Shown piece by piece: positions 1 through 11,900 of a stretch of DNA of 38,051 nucleotides; positions within the stretch are counted from its first letter, which is position 1, and each line of letters begins with the position of its first letter. This DNA is from Choristocarpus tenellus KU-1152. Taxonomy: Eukaryota > Phaeophyceae. The notes beneath the pieces are model-generated. The model was not told the DNA's origin. It made no database searches and saw only the letters and a list, made by a program, of their open reading frames with translations. The stretch covers positions 1 through 38,051 of the forward strand of contig CAXNAD020000035.1 of assembly GCA_964200185.2 (NCBI GenBank). The letters are read 5' to 3'. Position numbers and translations under genes: made by a program.

Positions 1-439
1 GTCTATAGTGTACCAGCAGCACTATCTACGAACAGGTGTACCTCGAACGAGACCCGATGCAATCCCCCCTCCTCCTCAGTCGATAGCGTTGACGATTGGA
101 TGCCCCCCTTCCAAGGCAATGACCGACCCAATCATCTGGGAGGGGATTTTGTGAGTGACGGCTTACCTTGCTGGCGGATGAGAGTGATCCAGGACTGGAT
201 AATGTGATGAGGAAGGACTTTCGGTGGTTCAATACTGTAGGAGGAATCGAAAGTTGGAGGTGGAATCTAGTTCACGGACAAGGTCCTCTTCTTCTCATAA
301 TTGTATCTCTGTCATGATAATTTGCATCAAGAGCTCCACCCTTGTGACTAACACGAAGGAGTCCTTTGGAGAAGAGTAAAAGAGGTCCGCGAGATGTCCG
401 CGAGACAAGGACGATTGCCTGTAAAAAGAGACTTTCGGC

Positions 440-667
440 ATGGCGGTTTCGAAACGGGATGTGAAAGCAAGGATATGGTTTCACCAGTCACCATTTTGGT
501 ATTCTTCCCTGAGACCGAAAACCAATATTAGGAATCTGCCCCTGAGGCCAATCGAGAACTGCCCCTTCGTGGGGGAACTGAAGAGGTTGCGAGCTTTTGA
601 AGGTATGAGATTCGGCACCACACCAGGAGGGAGTGTGTCCAGAATTGTTGAGCTATCCTTCGTCTAA
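440..667 (+). other. ORF at the left flank, possible first exon (75 aa), unrecognised
   Basis: The frame begins at an ATG and is rich in basic and aromatic residues (MAVSKRDVKARIWFHQSPFW). It lies in a locally CpG-richer stretch (about 1-700) that could be a 5' region. A donor GAAG|GTATGA at 603 would end it in phase 1, but the next candidate segment needs phase 0. No similarity is recognised. On the opposite strand (26-441) there are equally open exon-like pieces, so even the strand of any gene here is uncertain. Confidence 0.18.
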
Positions 668-762
668 GCCGCTTGGCCTTCCTGAGTTTTATAGCCCAGT
701 GATGAGGTACAAAAGCAAAATTGAATCAGTTCACAACCATTTCTGTATCGAATTGTGTCCAG

Positions 763-1637
763 CAATTAGCCGGGAAGATGCTCATGCTGAATCCTCCACC
801 TCGAGATCGTTGTGAATTTTTTGAGGGATCAGTCCATGTTCTTGCCACGAGGTTATTAGACGACGTGAACAAGTAGTGCAGCTCTAGAGTCTTATTGACT
901 TCCTTTGTGCTATTGAAAGGTGCAAGCCTCATTTCACCGGTATCTCCAAACACCCTTCTCAATCGTCTCTTTTCTCTGCTTCCACTTATTTACCTTCTGC
1001 AAAACCCTACATCCACACTCTCTATACCAATCTCAACCTCCCCCACCCATTCCGATCTTAACTGATCTAAGCTTGACCTTTTTGTGACCCCAACCTTTGA
1101 CATCGCCACCTGCATACCAAGGCAAGTCTACACTACCTCGAAATCTGGAGCAGGACCATCATATGCGTGTTCCATCCCCTTTTGTTAGGAGCACTGGTCC
1201 TAATATTTGGCTGTGTCAATAGTGGAAAGGTGAGGGAGGGTGTATAGGTTTCATGACCTCCATGCCCCTCTCTTGAGCCTGTTTATGGACCTCCATGATG
1301 TAAATATAGAAGCATCCATTTCCTGTTACCAAGCCCTAAATTGCATCACCTGAGAAGCTATCACCCCAACTGGTTAGACACAGTATATCAAGGTTGGGAA
1401 TCTGTACACAGCATGAAAGCACACATGAACCACTACATTTCAAACCGTTGCCTTTATGGAATAGACATCTGCCCTGAATGTGTTCAGATCTGAGGAATTG
1501 AGACTTATAATTGAGCTTTTACTCCCACCTCTCTCAACTCCCACACCCTACCAAATTCTGCTATATCATAAGATTTCTTCGCACAAGACACATTTTCTCC
1601 TCATACCAAGCAGTGAAGAGTACATTCAACTCAAAAC
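763..1637 (+). pseudogene. Coding-like segments, possibly a broken ARM/HEAT-like sequence
   Basis: Segments are 763-851 (QLAGKMLMLNPPPRDRCEFF), 1154-1229, about 1245-1340 (FHDLHAPLLSLFMDLHDVNI, helical), 1355-1392 and 1488-1637 (SEELRLIIELLLPPLSTPTP). One chain, 763-851 to 1154-1229 to 1355-1392 to 1488-1637, is phase-consistent. The most protein-like helical run (around 1245-1340), however, is outside that chain. It runs into a TGA at about 1351, and only one frame shift separates it from KLSPQLVRHSISR. That pattern fits a repeat-type helical protein with a frameshift, hence the pseudogene label. A true gene with different splicing, or chance, remains possible. No family is identified. Confidence 0.27.
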
Positions 1638-1721
1638 GTAGCTACAGAAAACGAGGCATTAGCATGATCTAATGCCACCAACGGCTTTCTCTCACCTCAA
1701 CCTCTCCCCTTGCCCCAAAAG

Positions 1722-1846
1722 CTGGCGTGCAAGGCCATCACTCCTCCAGAAACATTTCGTGATGTGATCAAGACGGGTGTTCTTGCAAATGGTAATGCTG
1801 CCAAGACTGGGCCCTTCAAGGCAAACAAGTCAAATGCCAAGTTGAG
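1722..1846 (+). CDS. Exon candidate of an unrecognised plus-strand gene
   Basis: A pyrimidine-rich acceptor (CCTTGCCCCAAAAG) is followed by 41 codons in phase 0: LACKAITPPETFRDVIKTGV, then LANGNAAKTGPFKANKSNAK, ending TTG AG|GTGACC (phase 2). First codon positions are mostly G or A, a typical coding signature, and the opposite strand has no splice sites here. The next obvious acceptors (after 1906 and after 2088) lead to stops in the phase this exon delivers, so its partner exons are unresolved. Confidence 0.4.
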
Positions 1847-2088
1847 GTGACCAGCGAAGAAGGTCACAAGTAAAAAGGCCATACAACACAACTAATTTTC
1901 AGCTGTACCAAGTGCTAACATGTGTTTGGTCCAGTGCTACTGACTTTCGGCTTATCCTAAAAAAAAATTGAAGCAATTGACAAAGCAAACTGATTTGGGG
2001 TGACCTTAACACTGACTGCGGAACACTCAACAAGGCATGCTTGGTCACTACTATGTTCCATCCAAAAAGCACATCTTGTTTTTGTTAG

Positions 2089-3183
2089 ATGTTTCACAGC
2101 ATTGGATTGAAGTGCTAGAGAGAATTTTGTGTTGCTACAGAGTCACATATCCAATCCACCCCACTTGATTCTGCATTCTGGTGCTATTGATTCGGAAACC
2201 TTCAGAATTCCAAAGAAACTGACTGGAAATAGTTGGATAATCGATCTCATACAAGATTTTTTTATTTCACAGTAGTGGGCACAAGATTGAATCTGCCAAC
2301 AGCCAAAGAAATTACCATTAACAGGGGTGAGAACCATGTCAGGTGGCATGGTCTTGTATCATGCTGCTGTGGCTACACCAGTACCTCGCCAGTTTGGTTG
2401 CCTCTTGTCAAACCACAATACCGGTGCATTCTACTGTCTCGGTTTCCTATAGGTCATGCCCTCATCCTCTTACCTTATAACAGAGTGCTATTTCATGAGT
2501 ACACAGAAAACACAAAGCTGGTCACATTCATATCATTTACTGTAGTGGGCTATGTGTGGTAGAACAGGATAGGCACAAACCAAGGTGTAACTTTCCTGGT
2601 TGCAACACTCATAGTCATCTTGAAGAATTGCAACCCATAAGTGGAATGCCCTCTGACTATGCTGTCCATTGGATGTCCGTTCCACAGCCTGTGGAGGATA
2701 TTCCGACATATGTTTGCAGATGCCATGGAATGCCAGGGTCTCTGTCGGAATTGCCGCCCCCTGCAGTGCTATGGGGGCTTGCAGGATGACACAATATTTC
2801 CAATTCAACAAGACAATAATCATATAAATGAGATAAGAGGGAGAAGAAGAAGAAGACAATAATCACCTGCTTTGATCTTTGAATGGCACACTCATCCTTG
2901 GGCAGTCCTCAAGTTTGGCGGAGAACAGGGCTGTGTTATGCTAAAATCAACTCCAAGTAAAAAAAGCCACCACTCTCTTTACTCCCTCTGTTGAGCATTG
3001 ATATGCCTCCAGCAGTACTGTGTAATTCCACATCTCTCAACTGGCAAAGCCGTGGTCAATGTAAGCACACATGTACATCCAACTAGATTGAACTATGGAC
3101 AGAAGGACAGCATGGCTCGGGGAGGAGGGCAACTGGTGTCATACTTCTCACTGCAGCCCCATGACCTTTACCGCAGCAACTGA
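2089..3183 (+). other. Series of coding-like segments, unrecognised
   Basis: Open, protein-like runs are at 2089-2155 (VSQHWIEVLERILCCYRV), 2336-2452 (MSGGMVLYHAAVATPVPRQF, ending in TAG), 2641-2789 (GMPSDYAVHWMSVPQPVEDI), 3013-3060 (QYCVIPHLSTGKAVVN, donor GTAAGC) and 3103-3183 (KDSMARGGGQLVSYFSLQPH, stop TGA). The last two are in matching phase but would be separated by a 42-base intron, too short next to those of Sec5. Frames change repeatedly between runs, as in decayed coding DNA. A 109-codon open frame (2233-2562) overlaps several of these and looks less coding-like. Confidence 0.25.
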
Positions 3184-4086
3184 AGTCGGTGGAAGATGAG
3201 AGGGTGGGTAAGGGAACATACACCATACACCGAGAAGGGGAAACAGAGTAATCAAAATAGTAGTTATATGATCAGGACATATTCACCACAACATGTTTTT
3301 ACAACATTGGGATTATATGTGATTACTGGTAATAGTTCCAGTTGGTTATTGGCTAGTTTGAGGGGATCTAGACAAAGAATACCTATAAATCATGCTGGAT
3401 GGGATTGGATAGGGTGGGTTCATACATAGTATTATTCTTGGAGGATGTTTTTGTGGTGATTGTACTCAAAGTTTGGCCTCTGATATGAATGGGGTGGTGA
3501 AAGCTTGAAGAAAAAAGAGTGAGTAGTATATATGAATTCTTAGCTACAGAATACAAGGGTTTTTCTTCCGTGGCCTGCATAACTATGAAGAGCACATATT
3601 TGAAAGATGGCTGCATGTCTGACTGTTGTATTAACTTTGATTTGTGAATTCACCTTTATAAGCCAGCAAGGTGCCAACCTCAGATGTGCTGTGTACCATA
3701 CATAGAGTTCCCCACTTTGAACTTGATCTCAGCTACTCTTGCTGTTGCTGAGCAAAAACTAAGTATAACCTCCTCCACAAGCATTAAATAATTAAGAAAA
3801 ACTTGAAACCCCTCAAACACCAAAGATCACAATTCAAAACAGTTTACAAGCACACAGTGGCTAACTCCCTATAAATTTGTTTGCGTCAATCCCTACTCAA
3901 GTTAGGACCAGATAGGTGTTTCACTTGTTCTACACAATGCAGAATCCCTTCCTCCATCTCCCAACTTCACATGTTTCAGCACAACACTAACCCTTGAGCA
4001 GTAGTGTAGGAAATACTCTATGCACTGCACTAGCCACTGAAAAAATTAGTGCAATAGGTTGCTTCCACTAGTAATAATTACAGCAG
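3184..4086. other. No gene seen
   Basis: About 900 bases of AT-rich sequence with only short open frames on either strand. No splice-bounded coding run, repeat or RNA gene was recognised. Confidence 0.5.
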
Positions 4087-4389
4087 AGATTGGTTGGCAG
4101 GAAGGAAAAAAGGTTACATCTGGAGGTACAAGGTAAATTCCTTAACCCTTAGCAGAACCTCTTACCCCCCAAAACAATTTGTCACAGTCTCTCCTACACT
4201 ACCCTTTAGTGTCATGACCTTAAGGAACACATGTTTCCCACACAAACTAGATTTTGCCTGTCCCATTTTGCATCCCAGTCCTCTCCTCCTGATAGTCAGA
4301 GAGCACTGACACTACTCAAGGACAAGATGGTGGTACCTTCTGTCAAGGACATATCAACTTAGTCCTTGGGAATATGATACATTTCCAAG
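4087..4389 (+). CDS. Two exon candidates of an unrecognised plus-strand gene
   Basis: Exon candidate 4087-4132 (acceptor ATTACAGCAG, DWLAGRKKGYIWRYK, donor AAG|GTAAAT, phase 0) joins in frame to 4296-4389 (acceptor CTCCTGATAG, SESTDTTQGQDGGTFCQGHI, then NLVLGNMIHFQ, donor CAAG|GTATGC, phase 1). The intervening intron is 163 bases, within the range seen in Sec5, and all four splice sites are reasonable. This pair is among the better supported pieces of the left locus. Product unknown; no motif recognised. Confidence 0.38.
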
Positions 4390-5143
4390 GTATGCTTGAC
4401 TTTGAGAAAAGGAGCTTGTGGAGCCCAGAGTGGTTGTTTCCTTCATGCACCTTGAAGTAGGTTGTATTTCTAGCATGCAAAGTACCATTTATGTGTTTCT
4501 GTGTTTCCAGTGTTCCCTTCATACTTGCTCTCTTCAAGCTAGCCTTCATTCCCACTTCGTGATGAGTTGATGCCCTTTCACAATGGCTGCACAGCCTAGG
4601 AATTCGGGGCAGCTAACAAGTCCTTGACAATAGTGCACACCACCAATAGTGCGCACTACCATACCTCCTTTGGTCAAAAGTGTTAGGTAGTTGGCAGTTG
4701 ACGCCCTTTCTCCTTGTCTCCCTCAACTCTTGCCCTCAGACTCATAGTATCTTATAGGGGGGGGTGTTTATCTCAGGTTGTCCATTTGGGACTTGATGGG
4801 GTTTTGTAAGATACCCCAGTTTGATGCCTGTTTGAAGGGTGAATCTCCTTCGGATTTGGCACAAAATGATGGGTGGAAAATGAAGGTGCCCTCAGATGAA
4901 GGAAATTACATTTCCATCCGGCACATTCACTCAAGAAGCATGAAATCACTAAAGGTTCACACAGGCCCAAATGGACGCCTGAACCTCCTCTAGGATAATT
5001 TGGCCTCAAGATCTCAATGTAGCTGGGGCTAGGCCAAGTGCACATGTGATGCAACAAAACAATTCCAAAGACTTGCAACCAGTACTCACCCATCTTCCTG
5101 CTTCCCTGCTCCTTCTTAATTGTGTTGGCTACCTCTGTGTCAG

Positions 5144-5343
5144 ACTCTTCCTGATGGGTTTAAATTATCAGTAAAAGATGGCAACAACTCTGCATATTCT
5201 GATCCCCCAATTTTCATATCCATTGCCATTGACTGGAGCAACAGCTTGGGTACCCTTGACTTGATGAAGCACAGCTATATCTCTCTAGAAAATGGCTTGG
5301 ATTCACATTTGGCATCCTATCTAAATCGATCACCCTGGAAAAG
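5144..5343 (+). CDS. Exon candidate of an unrecognised plus-strand gene
   Basis: After the acceptor GCTACCTCTGTGTCAG, 66 codons are open in phase 0: TLPDGFKLSVKDGNNSAYSD, a hydrophobic strand (PPIFISIAIDW), then SLGTLDLMKHSYISLENGLD, ending TGG AAA AG|GTCAGC (phase 2). The alternation of polar and beta-type residues looks like a folded domain. The next segment (5481-5568) would need phase 0 or 1, so the junction is unresolved; a donor at GG|GTACCC (about 5252) would fit phase 1. No family recognised. Confidence 0.38.
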
Positions 5344-5480
5344 GTCAGCAATGCCCAGCAAATTTGCAATGTTCTAATATAATATTTCTAGTTGTTGATA
5401 ATTTCTCAAGTTTGAAATAGATATCAGGAATTCAGGGGTATGAGAAGTAGGTGCTACTGATTGTGGGTATTGTGGTGCAG

Positions 5481-6353
5481 GAATGTTTGGAAGTGATAGA
5501 AATCAGCACAATGGATGTTCTGCATCTGTCACGATGTCTTTGCCTAATCTTGTTATCAGAGCTAATAGGTCTATGCACACTGTAGTTTTAAGCAGTCTGA
5601 TACAATACTCGCTCCCAAGGTCTTCACCCTCATCTCTCTCATACTTCATCACACAATCTCCTTCCTCCTGACAATCAATGCAGGTATGACCTTAGAGGTC
5701 AAACCTTTTGTGTAGTGGTTGCAATATCAATATCTCTCATCTCCTTTGATTTGAGGTGATCCAAACATGACAACATCCAACCCTCATCCACCTTGATCCA
5801 GGTAGCAAGCTTGACTGTTACTCCAAAACCATTCCCTTGTCCTGAAGAAAGAAATAATATACTCTGGAGTATCCATGACCTGGGCTGCAAATGTGAAAAC
5901 ATCCCTACCACAAGCCATGATTCTAAGCCTATGGCCAACAACCGTCTCATAGCCCTAACTGTGACCCTTGACCACTCTTCCCCAATGGTATCTTCTACAG
6001 TTGTTGTCAATCCTCCACCCCTGTGATATGGCATCCATTACTATATTTTGCTGTATTGTTCTATCTCCTCTATTTTTCACAGTAATGATGTTTTTAACCA
6101 ATCCACCACGCAGAATCATAGCCCCCACTATCTAAACTTCATTCTCCTAATCCTAACCATACCCCCTAGCCCTACCTCTATATCTGCATCCCTAACCCCA
6201 CTCCACCCCCATCGATTATCCTGTGCCTTTTATCCTGTACTGTTTCTGCAGGAGTTGGACTTGGCGATCATTATTCTTGTGATGCAATTTTTGGCTTCAG
6301 GCCTACTGGCCATGGTGCACTAGATGTACTTGGTGATTGGCCTGCTCCTAAAG
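5481..6353 (+). other. Exon candidates of an unrecognised plus-strand gene
   Basis: Candidates are 5481-5568 (MFGSDRNQHNGCSASVTMSL), 5684-5711 (YDLRGQTFC), 5802 to about 6023 (VASLTVTPKPFPCPEERNNI, then a beta-rich run RLIALTVTLDHSSPMVSSTV) and 6252-6353 (acceptor TACTGTTTCTGCAG; VGLGDHYSCDAIFGFRPTGH, then GALDVLGDWPAPK, donor AAAG|GTGTCA). The first two join in phase 2. The second and third join in phase 0 with a 90-base intron. The fourth has strong coding-type codon use but no clean phase match to the third. A minus-strand ORF of 111 codons (6034-5699) covers the same bases and seems to be its shadow. Confidence 0.3.
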
Positions 6354-6516
6354 GTGTCAAATCAGCTTAATTCTAGTCCTATGAAGTGCACTACCCACTT
6401 CATGTACCACCGCGCCATAGCTCTCTTTTTATGAAGGGGATGGAGCAGTGTGGAGGTCATACTGAGGAAAACATACTCTCTGTTCTCAAGTAATATAAGT
6501 TTAGAGTGGAATGCAG

Positions 6517-7204
6517 TTTGCCGTAGACTTCCATTTCTATCTAACCCTGGTAATCGTAAGGCGTGAGCATGCAGCAACCAGCGATATCAAATCCCTGCAT
6601 CGTGTATGCCTAAACATGCAGGTGATAGGAATGTATGGGGAGGAAAGGGAGGAGGCTGGATATCTCAGAAGTGAAGACGATGGAGATGGAGATGGGGTAA
6701 ATGGGGAACAGATTGATTCTATTTGATGATGTGATTAAAATAGATAACGATAACTCAATGCTGATGAGTTCTAACCCAAGGACTGAAGACTTGCAGGCTG
6801 AGTCTGGAGTTGGGTCTGGTCAGGCTCCTGCTGAGTCTGAGGATGGACCTTGTGCTGGGGCTGCAGTGACCGAACTTGAGGCTACTGCTGTAGCCCCAAC
6901 AAAGCAGGTGATGTCAACATAATGGTTCTTCCTTACAAGGGGGGCTGTCAACACAAGGCAAGTAGAGAGGGTACAGATGTAGGACTTGTTTGAATGGGAA
7001 ATATTGGGAATAAAGCCTCGGATTGACTCAGTACAGCAGTCTTGCTTTCAATGTTGACGATCCAATCTAGTGCACAGTCTTGTGTGTTGCACAGTCCATG
7101 AGTCTAGGATGCCCTTTTGCCTCTTACCCAATGAAGCAATGTAACCGAATTCTTTGCCCCCTCTCAACACTCTGCAGGTTCCCGGTTACGTCAACACTCT
7201 TTGA
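6517..7204 (+). CDS. Terminal exon candidates with acidic tail, unrecognised gene
   Basis: Four segments join in phase 0 throughout: 6517-6549 (FAVDFHFYLTL|GTAATC), 6622-6696 (VIGMYGEEREEAGYLRSEDD, then GDGDG|GTAAAT), 6797-6907 (AESGVGSGQAPAESEDGPCA, then GAAVTELEATAVAPTKQ|GTGATG) and 7178-7204 (VPGYVNTL, stop TGA). Introns would be 72, 100 and 270 bases. The Ala/Glu/Gly-rich composition with G-starting codons in 6797-6907 is a strong coding sign. A competing frame for 6517-6674 continues from 6353 in phase 1 and stops at 6672. These look like the disordered acidic C-terminus of a plus-strand gene whose body is upstream. Confidence 0.4.
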
Positions 7205-8349
7205 TGCCCATACAGACCAAGAGACTGGGGTTACCAGTGGGGAAGTTGTGGCTGGGAGGGGTTAAGCAAGGAAAGGGGATGGGGGTCTGGTGTCGCTAGA
7301 AGGGGATATGGGATGGCATTAAATGCCAACTCGAGGGAAAGGGGGATAGGACACAGCAACATTGGACAAGGCCACAGCAGTGGAAGACACATGTGTGGAC
7401 CTAAGGGTCACTCCGAGGGTTTGTCTTATCTCTGAGAGGGATGATGGGGGGTGCCATGTCAGGCCTGGGTCCAACAGCATCTGAAAATTTGTGATGGTTT
7501 TCACAAACATTTTTGTCACCAAAATGTTAAACTCACAAACTCCTATTTTGTGATAACAGCAAATGGTGACATGCGGACCAAGCAATTGTCACAATGTACA
7601 GGAGACCCCTGAGTGCTGAGTAACGCTTGTGCATCTTTGTGTTTGTTTCTTTTACTGTATGATTTGCATGTTTTGCGCCCGTATGTTCATTTTTTCAAGG
7701 CTTCCTCTGGTGCTTAGGGCATGTCAGGTTGGTACTGGGTAGAGTTGGAGAGGGTATGTTGTTGAGGGTTTTGGTCCTCCTAGCTGACTGGCTCGTAGCT
7801 TACCTCACCCGTATCATGTACTAGGTAAACTGTACTGTGTAATGTGTTGTTTGGGGTACAACACTTGCATTGTAAGTGAGGACTGTAATACTGGCAATGG
7901 TGACAACTCAAAGTGTATGTGGCGCACCAAGTCAATTCCTGGAAACGAGTACCATGTTTGATTGTCTGTGATGTTCCAGTTTAAAGTGCCTTGCTGACAA
8001 GGTCAAGATGCATCCCTTGCCTTGAGGAAGGTGCTGCCAAAGATTGCTGTGCAGCCAAAGTGTATAGTAGTGAAGGGTTAGTGAGTGGTATTCCCTTTAC
8101 CTCTCCTAAGTCTAAGAAACCAAAAGGGGTGTGTGATTTTGGTCGTTTTGAGATTTAATGGAGATTTCTTAGTAATTTTATTAAAATAATATGAAGACAT
8201 AAAAAACAGGGCGTCAATAAGGGAAACTTGTTTCTGCAAACTGAATGAATCCACAAAATTGTCAAAATGCACCCCATATGTGTGCGGTGGTGATATGGGC
8301 ACTTCTGAAAGGGGGAAAATGAAGCCAGGTATTGCACAACACCCTACTG

Positions 8350-8351
<2 letters not shown>
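7205..8351. other. Intergenic, no gene seen
   Basis: No splice-bounded coding run recognised on either strand. It would include any 3' untranslated part of the left plus-strand locus. Nothing repeated stands out. Confidence 0.5.

Positions 8352-8383
<32 letters not shown>
8352..8383. repeat. (GA)n microsatellite
   Basis: About 32 bases of uninterrupted GA dinucleotide repeat. Confidence 0.95.
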
Positions 8384-8385
<2 letters not shown>

Positions 8386-8693
8386 ACGATCATTCATAGT
8401 CATATGCTCTGTGCAGATCGATAAAACCCATGGAAAGGGGTACATGCTTTTCCTGCCGAAGGAGTCAAACCAGTTGAGATTGAGGCAGGTTTTGACCCTT
8501 TCTCAATTGCATCCTAAGCCATACTTCTTTTCCTGTTCAGTAGTCTATTTCATAGCTCCATGTGCACAACAATGTGTGCCAATTGATATTCTCCCCTTCC
8601 ACACATAAAGTGACACCACAATTCGGCAAAGGCTCTCTCTGTAATTGTAAAAATGTTTGTTTTCCCTTCTCAGTATCCTAAAAATACAACCCT

Positions 8694-8990
8694 GCCTACC
8701 TCTCAATTTTTTGCCCATTGGTTTGGGCCAAGCTCTTGAAGTACAAGTGAAGATTATGCCCACTGTGGAGTATTGGGCCCCGAAATCACACTGTTCGTCA
8801 TGTTTCATATTCTCCCGTTCCAAGTAATCTTCCAATCGCCATGTAAGAACTTTGAGGGCCTTGACAGCATGTGTCACCAATGAAATGTCCCTGTATTTGC
8901 CACAATCAGTGTGGTCCTTCTCCTTGTAGAGCACAGTGAGTGACGACTACATCTTTCCAAACCTCCTCTGTCACTACTTCCCGGTTTCAC
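8694..8990 (-). mobile_element. Decayed non-LTR retrotransposon reverse transcriptase fragment
   Basis: On the minus strand the run LYKEKDHTDCGKYRDISLVT, followed by a short stretch, RRL-like WRLEDYLERE and DEQCDFGAQYSTV, matches the start of the reverse transcriptase domain of non-LTR elements (LYKKKDRTECGNYRGISLV ... RL..Y.E ... EEQCGFRPQRSTVD). The upstream part (TEEVWKDVVVT) lies in another frame, so there is a frameshift near 8935. A second shift near 8753 moves the continuation (LHLYFKSLAQ...) to a frame that stops at about 8695. After that a GRQGCIF run resembles the LRQGCVL motif, which would mean the part between, with the catalytic Asp residues, is deleted. The element is inactive. 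Its ends and target duplications were not found. Confidence 0.75.
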
Positions 8991-11900
8991 ACATCCAAGA
9001 CAAACTTAACGGAAACCCTGGAGGATAGTCACATCCTCCGATAGGGTGGTGAAGAGAATCAATGGTCAAGACGGACCAGACAAACTAAGACGAACTGTAT
9101 CTGACAGGACGAGGTTATTGTTGGACAAGTGCAATACTGCAAGAACATTTGAACAAAACTATGGAGACAGACTCACTGAGGATCTTGTGAGAGTGGATCG
9201 TCAGAAATGTCATGACATGAGAACAAAGTGAATCTTTGATGTTTGAAAAGTCTGAATGAAGACCAGTCCCATACCTGTGGAATTGTTTCTTAAAGAGATT
9301 CGATGGATTCATTCTCATGGAAGATCCTCCACCAGAATCAGGGACTCCTCACAATGAATCTCGATCAGTATAAGGATATATGACATACTGTAATGCGATA
9401 TAATAACAGACAAACCTCCTACTTTCCACACAAGTCAAACTTAGAACTTCATCCATAGAAATTTGTACTAATTTTGCAAAAGATGTTCCCAATTTTGATG
9501 GCAATATCAAAAGGGATAGTAGCGCCTCCGAAAATGCAGAAAACCCCTTCATCAATCATAATGACACGCAGTAGTTGATAAAATAAGTTGAATTTGAAGC
9601 ACAACCATCACACATGGATAGTTTTACTAAATTGTACAAACAAAAAGATGAAGTGCATTTGAATAAGTAGACTGGGTAGTGTTCTAAGTTCTATGTAGTA
9701 TTGTGTTTTACTAATGTAGTAGCTTTACTACTCACAACTCAAACGTCAGGCAGGCAGACAGGCAGGCCAACAAGGAGGTAGGGAGCATTGTTATTATTCA
9801 AATGTCCATTATGCAAGTCTTTTTGTAGTTTACTCTGCCCAACCAGTTCATATATAGCAAACTAGAAAGGGGTCAAGGGAGTGGAACAAGGAAACATCGG
9901 TTCTGTAGAGCACCAAAGTCATTGCAACTGGTGGCGTGTGTATGATGTGAATGTGATAGCTGGAGATAGCCAGTCTGGCGCAAACACTATTCAAACTGAG
10001 TGAGCAGACCCCAAAGGTGTGTGATTTAGCTAAGTTGAAGCTTAATTACAGTAAGAAACCCAACATGTGCACCCAATTTGTCACCCTCTTCAGATTCTAG
10101 TGTAGAGCAATCTGAGCCTATTGTAACTGGAGATGACAGTTTTACTCATGCAATTCAACTACGGGGACAGTTCCACTCAGAGTCCCATGCCAAAAACAGT
10201 GTGGGCGAATAAGTAACTCCAAATACAATCTCCTATGGTATTTCTGACCAAGTTTCTTGCCAGCATTCTCCTGCTATTCAGGTACAGTACAAAAGGCGAA
10301 AATAATGATTGGATCATTGCTTTGCTTGAAGTCCCTTGCATACTTTGCTTGATCATGATAACACTAACTATAATGGTATTGTTTCAAAGTCCCTTCGACA
10401 AAGATCACTACTCCTAAGTCAAGTCTTTGATGACCTTGCAAGTTGACTGGCACTCTTCTGTATCCTACGCTAAAAAAACAATCTCACTACCCCGAAGACT
10501 ACCAGGGGGTTGTACTCTGGAGTATGAAAGTCATGTAGGCATACATATTTATTTATGCCCAGATGTTCAATGCACGGACTACTTTAAACCCAGCCTGTGC
10601 CTCAACTTGTCCTTTGCTTTAGTTGGCACTTTACCTATCATCTGTGTTTCATCCTAGAATAGACAGTCATCTTCCCTTCTAAGTCCCTGCGCATTTCTTT
10701 TAATTGGATTCCCCCCCATCTCCTACCTACCCTAACCCGAATAATCCCCCCTCTCAATTCTGACTCCCCAGTCTGTGTATTACATGCAGCATCACTAAGC
10801 AAGCAAGACCTGGGCTTGTGTGCTGTGCTTTTTTGAAGGCCTAACCCTAGAGTTTCATTCTCCCTTAGTTCTTGTATAGGTGGTATGTGGTAAGTCAAAA
10901 CAACAGAAAATCTAAAGACAACTGGGACAACCACAGCACAAAACGGTGACTTGTTATTAATTATAATAGCATTTAACCTGGTGTTTATACTAATTATGAA
11001 TCTATACTATGATCTTGAGTACTTGTAAGTGGTAGGGTAGAAGCACACTTTGATTTAAGTATCTGGCGTAAGGAAGAGTGATTGCAACGTTGGACATACA
11101 GTTGTGGGTATCACACTTCAAATAAATCTCTTGCTCACATTCTACTGATGGGGTGGGTGACTTCACATACTTTGCCCTTGTCTGGATATACTCTGTGAAC
11201 TGGTCATGGTGTAGGGCAATCCCATAATTACACAGACCTCCAATATTTCGATACATAATGAATGATTTCCCACCACAACAGTCTCTGATTATTACTGCCA
11301 GAATTGAATCAAGTGAGAGATTGTTCCAAGGTTCAAGAACTAGGTTAGGACACGACCTGAGAATCCTGATCTTAGCCCTAAGACTTGTGCTTGCCTCAAG
11401 TGTATCTTGATATGTTCCCAACCTTTCTCAGATTAGTGTATTGAGTTTCCCCTGAAAGCTCCATCCTCTGATATTTATTAAAATATTATAAAGATAAAAA
11501 CAGCTGCTACCTTTGACTCTTATCATCGGAACGACATGAAAAATCATACAGTTCACTCATTTGATTTGGTCTGTGCATATTGGTCTCTCCTTTACAATAT
11601 ATATAAATATATTCCAGGTAGTTTTGTAGCCCATTGGTTAAATTGAACACACTATTCCTTGGTGTGGAATAAGCAAAATCACGGCCTGCAAGCTCCTGTT
11701 ATGGAGGAGGTCCTGTCCAAGGGTGCCCAGCAATAGATTATTTTATTGGCAATAGGCAAGGGAGACATCCTTTGTTGCATTTCTCAATGAGAGTAAACCA
11801 AACCCTCAGATTAGTACACTGAAAGTAATGAGTTCTCTTAGTTGTCTTGGTACAATGTATAGTTTACTTGTACATATCAACCTTGTCATGAGGGTAGGAT

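Noticed and set aside
26-441. Exon-like pieces on the minus strand at the left edge (for example LNHRKSFLITLSSPGSLSSASK followed by GTAAGC, then MIGSVIALEGG).
   Set aside because: The pieces can be joined only with a 31-base intron or with a non-matching phase, the frames differ between equally open readings, and no family is recognised. The same bases are open on the plus strand.
4773-5093. Overlapping open frames on both strands (106 codons minus, 71 plus).
   Set aside because: Both frames are equally open, neither has good splice sites or a recognisable motif, and the composition suggests an old repeat more than a gene.
11002-11421. 139-codon minus-strand open frame.
   Set aside because: It starts at a non-ATG codon, has no motif and no splice context, and one or two frames of this length are expected by chance in a window of this size.
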